Shown: one piece after another, positions 8,201 through 13,582 of the stretch
How positions within the stretch are numbered: position 1 is the first letter of the stretch
How the letters are laid out: every line of letters starts with the position of its first letter
Assembly: GCA_021781095.1 (NCBI GenBank)
Contig: JAJXXM010000087.1
Coordinates: 1-14,418 of the forward strand
DNA: 14,418 nt
Origin: a bacterium
Lineage (GTDB): Bacteria; Eremiobacterota; Eremiobacteria; Baltobacterales; Baltobacteraceae
Direction of reading: 5' to 3'
Position numbers and translations under genes: made by a program
The notes under the pieces: model-generated
Database searches by the model: none
What the model saw: the letters and a program-made list of their open reading frames with translations, nothing else
What the model was told of the DNA's origin: nothing

Positions 8201-10270
8201 CGCTCGCTACTGCAAACGGAGAAAACCCTCTTTCAGCCGGCACCCGTGCTCTATCGTCAATATTCGTACGATGCTGATGGGCGGCCGACCGATATCTCCA
8301 ATCCGGTAGGGATGCAGACGTGGGCGTACGACGCCGATGGCCGCGTCACGCAGACGGTCGAACCCTCAGCACTCGACAACGCCGGGACGATTTCGTACAG
8401 CTATTATCCCAACGGAATGCGCGCCTCGATGGAATTGATTCCCTCCGGCGCAGCAACCTACACGCAGGGCTACGACTACAGTGCCGACGGGCAGTTGCAG
8501 ACGCAAACGTTTGTCGGCGATGCGCACAACTACACGTTCACCTGGCAGTATAGCCCGGCCGGCAGGCTGGAAACCTTCGATACGCCCAGCGGCATCGAAT
8601 CGTTCGGCTACGATGCGTTTGGGCGCGTCGATGCGTTGTCGTATCCAAATGCAATGACCACGACACCGGGAGCGATCACCTCTTCCGGCTATAGCTACGA
8701 CGCGGCGGGAGAGCTTCTCGGGTTCACAACGGCAATCCCGAACTCCACAACCGAGTCCACGAGCTACACCTATAACCTCCGTGGCGAACTCGTCCACAGT
8801 TACAATCCGACGCCGACTACTGCAACGGCCGCCATAACGCAACAGAGCGCAAACGGTCACCTCGTCGCGACGACACCCTTGCCAAATGCGTCCCTCCCGA
8901 CACAATCCAGCGATTGGGACGCGCGCACGGGAGCGCTCCTGGGGCCCGATCCGCGTGTTGATACTGCCAACACCGGCACATACATGAACCCAGTCTTTGG
9001 TAATGGAACCGCGTCTTATAACGTGCGAGGCGACCTCACTGGAACGACACAAACCCGTGCCATCCACTGGACGGGGAAATACGGCGCCGTTTGCTCTGGG
9101 TCCGAGCAGGAATTGACGACCTATCAATACGATGTCGACAATCATACCGTGGCGCACGATGTTGTGACGCGCCTATCCGGACTAAACCAAACTGGAATAT
9201 CGTGCGATTCAACGGCGCCGTTGCCGAGCGGCACGAATGAAAGCGACACCTGGGGCCCCAACGGGCATCCAATCGCGGTCACCGATGTCTACTCTTCGAC
9301 GCTCGGGAGCGCTCTTAACGGCGATACGGTTCATGAGTATTTACACTGGGACGGCAATGCCGTCGCGTATACTTCATCGAATTACGTGAACGGCTTAGGG
9401 ACCGCTGGCGCAAACGGCGTTGACCAGGTATTCATAGGAAACTTCGCCACCTACGTGCCGAGCACGTTCGCCGGTGGAGCAAGGCTCAGCGTTAATTTCC
9501 GTGATGAGAGCGGCACGCGCCTGGAATGCGGTGGATCGCCGTTCAATAAGGTTTGCGGAACATCCAACGTCGGTGGAACCCCGATCGACGTGCAGGTTTC
9601 GCAACCGCGCGCCGATGGCTATCAAATCGGCATGACCACGATCCAAGGCGTGCGCGCTTACGATCCCGGGTCGGCGCAATGGACCACCCCCGACGCCTAC
9701 GCCGGCGTGGTATCGGACCCGACATCGCAGCAAGGCTACATGTGGAACGATAATAATCCGGTCGCGTATTCAGATCCTAGCGGATATGAGGGTTTTTGCG
9801 TAGGGTGCCAGGGGAATATTGCGCCGCCTTCCGTAAAGGGTAAGCCGAATTCGGATATTTTCGTTAAGGCCGAGGCATTTGGAGGCTTATCGAAATTCAT
9901 TAGCGTAAACGCTTCAATTACCGTGTCGACCGCGCCGGCGCTCTTTTTTTCGCTCGGCGGCTCGTTTGGTTTGAGTAAACCAGGAATATCAATTAAGGGA
10001 GCTGGCTTCGGCGGTTCAGTTGGGATTGGAGTCGCCACGGCCAAACCAGGACATACCACGTCGGGTGTATTAAGTAAAGAGAGCACGGGATTTGCAGCAG
10101 GATGGGTTATCGGCGTTGCGCATTCGCATAATAATTCTGGACAATCAAATGAAATTATGCTGACCACACCGCAAGCAGGCGGCTCAGCATCATATGGGTT
10201 TCAACTTCTCGGAGGGAAAGGCGCGAGTCCGCCAAAAACGCGCGGGCACGTAAAGGGCGTTCCAAGATGA
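5240..10270 (+). CDS. Secreted Rhs/YD-repeat protein with variable C-terminal tail
   Basis: Rhs proteins build a hollow YD-repeat shell that encloses a C-terminal effector. The chosen ATG gives a clean Sec-type signal (MRRWLAGLLFTALCLE, Ala-rich cleavage near residues 20-26). An in-frame TTG 18 bases earlier is less likely. Residues 27-147 match nothing I know; 149-200 are a Pro-Thr-Ala linker. About 225-300 is the Rhs N-terminal domain (NVGSGNLVVQADDVDVPERG, FRRTYNSQS). From about 425 to 1,430 come YD repeats such as YGYDATGNLIEVD, YSYDADGRPTDIS and WAYDADGRVTQTVEP. The Rhs-associated core ends with GVRAYDPGSAQWTTPDAYAG and WNDNNPVAYSDPSGY; Asp1485 and Asp1512 are in the region where related proteins self-cleave. 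Residues 1,517-1,676 are an unrecognised Gly/Ser-rich, beta-looking tail with a CVGC motif at its start and lower G+C. The stop overlaps the next gene by ATGA. Toxin delivery is the leading reading; a WapA-like surface protein is the alternative. Confidence 0.92.
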   Translation: MRRWLAGLLFTALCLESSGASALAASHSSAAAPPLGSAIAAALAPAFDAVRGSELVAMLDGQGNRWTAMHAPAPTIVRVNRALMQPNVTRARIVQPEVRYGSRVYAPLPVRAQMGAIRDPRAMRTAMPRRTSAYVRPQVISPCYLTHTCPTPAPTATPKPIATPTPAPTATPKPIATPTPIPATPTPAPVATATPTPAPVLRPGINRWWTYEEGALPGVGKWMVNVGSGNLVVQADDVDVPERGIDLAFRRTYNSQSTHDTLGSDGGEPSAFGNGWTNTFDAHLSYVAATDTVTVWDIDGTRYDYTPNGSGGWNPPPGVHSKLTWDGGCGYFWTKKSGTRYHFWAPFAACGTPSAYWGRVCQIEARNYNNALNFSYSWAGGNATNSQNLTQIVVTHSDGQALTLTFGLVNGHDELTALQRPDGVSITYGYDATGNLIEVDSPSNGSGVRPSTYGYAANHQLTDVESPRYVESVRSSGSATQGDSVQFGYTGMAVTTVVNVGVANFTPNDGTNTPLQPGIASGVQAWQSATFTGLGTANVAFTDSDGHASKWTVDSVGRVTASAHWTGSLWLTGSAAWDADNNLVAATDARGNETDYGYDSNGNTIWVQEPPVSTSLGSGRPVARYSYDAFSNLIASCDPQYVWTSGVTTCSSQLGATRYTYDYSDPAEPYGKLVSEISPTGYQTSLTYDSYGEPLTVTGASFGQMNGSTLTPTQTFTYNPTGTLASYNKGAGTWRLTYDTFNRQTSTIDPDAGNPTTCTWYEPDGQVAATETPAEYAAAYGSGQCNPQGSPGAYASTVVYDADGNAVSSTAYRGNNNEVATTLNWYDAADRLVEVQEPYESALTPGMVPFQTGNENDFYPFPWRTRYLYDLSQNAAVSFDGASFFAHGNLYQTQSYLESTTSTPVSGPHWEPIKGQAFDALDRLVDKMTTEVCPDQYAAGGTGPVLCPAVVEHTTSTYDESGEAGLLGQVTNADGSVHTYVSYDALGRSLLQTEKTLFQPAPVLYRQYSYDADGRPTDISNPVGMQTWAYDADGRVTQTVEPSALDNAGTISYSYYPNGMRASMELIPSGAATYTQGYDYSADGQLQTQTFVGDAHNYTFTWQYSPAGRLETFDTPSGIESFGYDAFGRVDALSYPNAMTTTPGAITSSGYSYDAAGELLGFTTAIPNSTTESTSYTYNLRGELVHSYNPTPTTATAAITQQSANGHLVATTPLPNASLPTQSSDWDARTGALLGPDPRVDTANTGTYMNPVFGNGTASYNVRGDLTGTTQTRAIHWTGKYGAVCSGSEQELTTYQYDVDNHTVAHDVVTRLSGLNQTGISCDSTAPLPSGTNESDTWGPNGHPIAVTDVYSSTLGSALNGDTVHEYLHWDGNAVAYTSSNYVNGLGTAGANGVDQVFIGNFATYVPSTFAGGARLSVNFRDESGTRLECGGSPFNKVCGTSNVGGTPIDVQVSQPRADGYQIGMTTIQGVRAYDPGSAQWTTPDAYAGVVSDPTSQQGYMWNDNNPVAYSDPSGYEGFCVGCQGNIAPPSVKGKPNSDIFVKAEAFGGLSKFISVNASITVSTAPALFFSLGGSFGLSKPGISIKGAGFGGSVGIGVATAKPGHTTSGVLSKESTGFAAGWVIGVAHSHNNSGQSNEIMLTTPQAGGSASYGFQLLGGKGASPPKTRGHVKGVPR
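5685..5840 (+). repeat. Tandem repeats encoding a Pro-Thr-Ala linker in the Rhs protein
   Basis: Two near-identical 42-base units (encoding PTPAPTATPKPIAT-like peptides) are followed by shorter degenerate copies such as ATPTPIPATPTPAPVATATP. The peptide lies between an N-terminal segment and the Rhs N-terminal domain and would be extended and flexible, suited to spanning periplasm or cell wall. Confidence 0.85.
9788..10267 (+). other. Rhs variable C-terminal tail (candidate toxin or tip module), G+C-poor
   Basis: This segment encodes residues 1,517-1,676, after the conserved DPSGY end of the Rhs core. By hand count 9,781-10,260 is about 52% G+C, while a sample of the Rhs core (6,001-6,060) is 70%. 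The peptide is rich in Gly and Ser with alternating small and hydrophobic residues (for example GAGFGGSVGIGVATAK, STGFAAGWVIGVAHS) and ends in a basic stretch (PPKTRGHVKGVPR). No nuclease, deaminase, ADP-ribosyltransferase or protease motif is recognised. A membrane-active or beta-rich tip is possible. Different base composition at an Rhs tail is the known sign of tip exchange. Confidence 0.55.
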
Positions 10271-10656
10271 GCAGCACCATTTTCGATGTACTTCGTACTC
10301 CGGATTCGATAATAGGGTTCGTGATCTGTACTACAGTCGGCGTGTACGGATCGCGGGGGCTCCCGTGGTTCCCGCGTCTTCTTCACATCTCACTGGCAGC
10401 CTCGTTCTTCCCGTTTGGAGAAATGGCCGCGCATTACCATTCTGGTCTGAAATCTAACGTATGGTTTGCTGGGGCAATTACGTGCGCCCTCATCGTTATG
10501 GGAATTCGATGGCGCTACTACGCGTTGCTTGCAGCCCAGCCACATTTTACGTGGCAGAGAGATTGGCCAACACCGTGGGGATCGCGGACCGACGTCCCAG
10601 GAGATCAACATCGGGGCAGCGATGAGAATAAAAACGGGAATCAGGACAAGCGGTGA
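10267..10656 (+). CDS. Small membrane protein translationally coupled to the Rhs gene; candidate immunity protein
   Basis: This 129-residue protein is not recognised as any named family. Its ATG overlaps the Rhs stop codon (ATGA), and AAGGG at 10253-10257 is a suitable ribosome binding site, so coupling to the Rhs gene is likely. Hydrophobic segments near residues 14-29, 38-51 and 65-80 suggest two or three membrane helices. A basic/aromatic stretch (RWRYYALL) follows, then a hydrophilic, charged tail after residue 95 (TDVPGDQHRGSDENKNGN). Base composition is low like the Rhs tail before it (about 45% G+C in 10,261-10,320). A small gene directly after an Rhs tail is the usual place for a cognate immunity protein, and membrane immunity proteins typically go with pore-forming or membrane-acting toxins. 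That role is inferred from position only; it could also be an assembly or export helper. Confidence 0.7.
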   Translation: MSSTIFDVLRTPDSIIGFVICTTVGVYGSRGLPWFPRLLHISLAASFFPFGEMAAHYHSGLKSNVWFAGAITCALIVMGIRWRYYALLAAQPHFTWQRDWPTPWGSRTDVPGDQHRGSDENKNGNQDKR

Positions 10657-10771
10657 GAGGGGCGCTTCGTTCAGGAAGGAGCGACAACGCGAAGCCGACT
10701 CGCTTCCCTTGACAGTTTTCGCCTAGCATCGAGATTGCGGCCCAGAAGCGAGGCGGAGGAGTCGCCGCCGC

Positions 10772-12979
10772 TTAGCTCCCCGCTTCGCCGCTGACGCGAA
10801 ACACATATTTGACGATAAAGCGGTGGAGCGTCGTTCCGGCCGCCGGCGTGCCGTAGTTGAGATAGAGGTCGCCGTGGGCGAAGCTCCGATGGTAGGCGAA
10901 CGCGATGTTGGTGCCGGTTTGGGTCGCAAAGCCGCCGTAACCGTTGATCGATCGCAGCGACGCGGTCAGGTTCGACCGGCGCGTGAGGTTCGCGCCGATC
11001 GTCACCCGGCGCAACCACTGCGAGTTCGGCGTCCCCAGCAGAAGATCGCGCTCGAAGGTGCCATCGTATTCGAGCGAGAGCGTGAGCAGTCGCCCGAGCG
11101 GTCGTGAGGTGACGAGCGAGTATTGGTGCAGGTACGCAGTTCCGAAGGTTCCCCATGAAAGCGTCCCATCGGTCGGCGTGCTCGATCCGTCGAGGTATCC
11201 CACCGGCAGCACCATCGCGTTATATTGCTGCGTATCGCCGCCGGCATAGCACGGAAAGCCGCCGAAGCCCGACGTTCCGATAATCGCTCCACTGCAACCC
11301 GGGCCGGCGAAGACATCGTAGGATCGCAGCTCGCTGATATTCGGCCCGAGCCCGTTCACCGAGAGCCCAAACTTCGTCGTGACGTTGAGCCCAAGGCCGA
11401 AATCGGCCTGATGCACCGCGCCCGACGCATCGAGATACCGGTCGGCATTGAGAAAGAGGCCTAAGTGCCGTAACCCCTTCGTCGGCCCGCTGAGAAACGT
11501 GAACGCGTTGAATCCGCGAACGTCGGCATCGTTGAGGAACCCGTCGATGGGATCGTAGGTCGGCGAGATATCTTGGTATCCCACGTTCACTTCGTAGTTC
11601 GGTTTATGCACGTCGAGAAACGCATTGCTCGCATGCGCGATGCCATTGGAGAGCCAGGTTCCGCGCTCGAACGAATGATCGACCGCCCACACGAACCCGG
11701 TGCGCGGATTGCGGCCGCCTGTCCCCATCTGCACCGTTGCATCGCTCCCGGCGATGCTGTGGTGCGCGAGCACGCCGTTCGCCCACCAGAGAAAGCTGCG
11801 ATCGGGAAGCGCGTGTTTGATCCCGAATGCCGTGTCGTCGATGGTATCGCCGGTAAGTTGGTTGTATCCGCGGAACGAGAGCACGCCGAGTTGCTGGAGC
11901 CCGTAGGTTCCCTCCACTTTCGCACCGCGATCGAACGCGCCGATCCCCGGCGAATAGAACGTCTCGATGTTGCTCCCGCCCGCATCGTTATTGATAAACG
12001 AGGCACCCTGGGAGAAGAACGGGCGATACTCGTTGAGATTGCGGCGAAATTCTTGTGGGGAGATCGTCTGTTGGTCGACCTCGACGTTGGAGAAGTCCGG
12101 GGCCAACGTGCCGACAAAATGCATCGTCGGCGCGATAGGAATGCTCACGTCGATCCCCGCCGTGCGCACGCCCTGCGGCGCGAACGATCCATCGGTCTGC
12201 TCGAACTGGTTCCGGTCGCTCCCGACGCTCTCGAGCGTATAGAGGCTAATGCGCGGCTTCGGGAGCGCCGCGGCGCGTCGATGCGCGAAATGCAGCGGCC
12301 CCCACGTCGGCCAGAAGCGCGCGTCGGTGAAATCCGGCCACGGGCCGAATTGGCCGTCGTTCATCAAGCCGTTGTACGCCCAGGTAAAGCGGCGGCTCGT
12401 CGCCGCGATCGAGCGCACGATATCGATCCGCCAGCTCTGCTGCGCGTTGCCCGAGAGCCCGAGCGCGGAGAGCGGAATCCGCATCCGAGCGCTCCAAGAA
12501 CCCTTCCCGATCCTCGCACTCGCCTGCCAGTGCGGGCGGTAGCGCGCGTTCTCCGATGCCTGCTGGTAGCGCACCCCCGCCGGCGTCACTTCAAAGAAGT
12601 AGACGCGCGAGCCGTCGCCGCTCGGGTCGATCCCGATGCCGACGAAATCGTCGGTCCCAAAGCCGACGTCGTCGGTCCGTTGCGTCGCCGTTATCGGCAC
12701 GCCGCGCTGGTCGACCTGAAAGCGAACGTAGAGGTTCCGGTTGTCGTAGAGCAGGCTGGTCTTCACCGCAAGCCCCGCACCCGCGCGCGCACGCGTGACG
12801 ATATCGGTAAATCGGCTCCCCGGTAAGGCGCCCGTCCTCCACGCCGCTGCATTCGGTGCCGAGGTCGTCCCAACGAACGCGGTTGCGGGAATGTGCGTGC
12901 GAACGTCGATCGCCGCCCCCGCGGAGAGCGGAAGAAAAACCAACGGCAGCACGAGCAACGCACAAAGTCCACGAAGCAT
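10772..12979 (-). CDS. Outer-membrane beta-barrel protein with CBM9-like domain and DUF5916
   Basis: This 735-residue exported protein has a signal peptide (MLRGLCALLVLPLVFLPLSA, cleavage near GAA at 21-23). Residues about 24-230 resemble the family 9 carbohydrate-binding-like domain found at the start of this family (LLYDNRNLYVRFQVD at 77-90, DDFVGIGIDPSGDGSRVYFF at 110-129). From about 240 onward it matches DUF5916, with the recognisable TLAPDFSNVEVDQQ at 291-304 and EYRPFF at 317-322. The remainder consists of amphipathic strands typical of a large outer-membrane barrel, ending FIVKYVFRV plus six residues. Related proteins are common in Bacteroidota and Acidobacteriota-type genomes; their substrate is generally unknown, so sugar binding is not claimed. 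The ATG is preceded only by a weak AGGCG. The gene is convergent with the Rhs block and divergent from the small secreted protein. It appears intact and monocistronic in the window. Confidence 0.85.
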   Translation of the reverse strand: MLRGLCALLVLPLVFLPLSAGAAIDVRTHIPATAFVGTTSAPNAAAWRTGALPGSRFTDIVTRARAGAGLAVKTSLLYDNRNLYVRFQVDQRGVPITATQRTDDVGFGTDDFVGIGIDPSGDGSRVYFFEVTPAGVRYQQASENARYRPHWQASARIGKGSWSARMRIPLSALGLSGNAQQSWRIDIVRSIAATSRRFTWAYNGLMNDGQFGPWPDFTDARFWPTWGPLHFAHRRAAALPKPRISLYTLESVGSDRNQFEQTDGSFAPQGVRTAGIDVSIPIAPTMHFVGTLAPDFSNVEVDQQTISPQEFRRNLNEYRPFFSQGASFINNDAGGSNIETFYSPGIGAFDRGAKVEGTYGLQQLGVLSFRGYNQLTGDTIDDTAFGIKHALPDRSFLWWANGVLAHHSIAGSDATVQMGTGGRNPRTGFVWAVDHSFERGTWLSNGIAHASNAFLDVHKPNYEVNVGYQDISPTYDPIDGFLNDADVRGFNAFTFLSGPTKGLRHLGLFLNADRYLDASGAVHQADFGLGLNVTTKFGLSVNGLGPNISELRSYDVFAGPGCSGAIIGTSGFGGFPCYAGGDTQQYNAMVLPVGYLDGSSTPTDGTLSWGTFGTAYLHQYSLVTSRPLGRLLTLSLEYDGTFERDLLLGTPNSQWLRRVTIGANLTRRSNLTASLRSINGYGGFATQTGTNIAFAYHRSFAHGDLYLNYGTPAAGTTLHRFIVKYVFRVSGEAGS

Positions 12980-13085
12980 GACGCCTACTGTACGCGACCG
13001 CGTGCCTCCGCGCCATCAGTTTTCGCTCAAAAACCGCAGGCGCTCGCTTGGCGCCCCAAGCCGGAGCCCGCGTTCAGGGTTTGAG

Positions 13086-13124
13086 CGTTGAATGACTCGA
13101 GCCGTGCAGCGTCTAAATTCAACG
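13086..13124. promoter_or_regulatory. Inverted repeat with 8-bp arms upstream of the small secreted protein gene
   Basis: CGTTGAAT at 13086-13093 and ATTCAACG at 13117-13124 are perfect inverted copies separated by 23 bases, ending 38 bases before the gene start. The left arm holds TTGAAT (four of six matches to a -35), and TCTAAA at 13112-13117, with an 18-base spacer, could be a -10. The dyad would then frame a promoter, or could fold as an RNA stem if transcription starts earlier. Function is inferred. Confidence 0.4.
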
Positions 13125-13148
13125 ACGCTACCGAAGCGAGCCACTTTT

Positions 13149-13155
13149 AAGGAGG
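13149..13155 (+). promoter_or_regulatory. Near-perfect ribosome binding site of the small secreted protein
   Basis: AAGGAGG lies seven bases before the GTG start at 13163. It decides the non-ATG start and predicts efficient translation; it is the strongest such site in the window. Confidence 0.85.
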
Positions 13156-13162
13156 ATCAAAA

Positions 13163-13582
13163 GTGAAGCGTTTTCCATTACTCCTCGCTGCGGCCGTCGC
13201 GGCGATCCTGTTAATCGCGCGTCCGGCGCTCGCGGTCAACCTGCACAACGGTGCGATCGTCGTTCGTAACAACACGCACGATGAGATTAACATTTTTCTC
13301 GAGCACGCCTGGTACACGGGGCATCCGATCGAGCGCGCCAAAATTCCCCCGGGCCATACGTTCGTTACCGATGCCTGCTGCTTTGCTGCTGGTTCACCCT
13401 ACCAGTTGCGCGTATATCGCCGCGCCGGGGCTCCGATGGGCGGGAACTTGCACGACTTCCTGTTCCATCCGCATCTCTGCAACTCCAAGGGCATCCCCTA
13501 CGGCTATGCAGTCCTCGTCGTCGAAGACAACAACACGATCAGGGAGGTCGATCAGCGCACCTGCTTCGAGAACCTGCATTAG
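13163..13582 (+). CDS. Small secreted protein with four cysteines, unknown function
   Basis: I do not recognise this 139-residue protein. Residues 1-24 are a textbook Sec signal peptide (MKRFPLLLAAAVAAILLIAR, then PALA with cleavage before VN), so the mature product is about 115 residues and lies outside the cytoplasm. The mature part looks beta-rich (GAIVVRNNTHDEINIFLEH, YQLRVYRR, YAVLVVEDNN). It has four cysteines at 72, 73, 106 and 134, including a vicinal pair (ACCF), which suggests two disulfides. There are also nine histidines, several close together (HDFLFHPHLC), so metal binding is conceivable but unproven. The GTG start is fixed by a near-perfect AAGGAGG. The stop overlaps the stop of the convergent rsgA by four bases. 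The gene is divergent from the DUF5916 gene, and no operon partner is seen. Confidence 0.85.
   Translation: MKRFPLLLAAAVAAILLIARPALAVNLHNGAIVVRNNTHDEINIFLEHAWYTGHPIERAKIPPGHTFVTDACCFAAGSPYQLRVYRRAGAPMGGNLHDFLFHPHLCNSKGIPYGYAVLVVEDNNTIREVDQRTCFENLH

Noticed and set aside
10691..10720. Possible bidirectional terminator between the small membrane protein gene and the DUF5916 gene
   Set aside because: The stem GAAGC/GCTTC is only five bases and the following T-run (GTTTT) is displaced by several bases. Too weak to call; termination may be Rho-dependent.
10709..10737. Perfect TTGACA at 10709-10714 as a plus-strand promoter
   Set aside because: No acceptable -10 follows at 16-18 bases (AGATTG), and the downstream DNA is the 3' end of an opposing gene, so no target gene exists.
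11573..12826. 417-codon plus-strand frame opposite the DUF5916 gene
   Set aside because: It is Arg/Ala/Glu-rich with no recognisable domain and is fully covered by a well-supported gene on the other strand. Its composition is typical of an antisense frame in GC-rich DNA.
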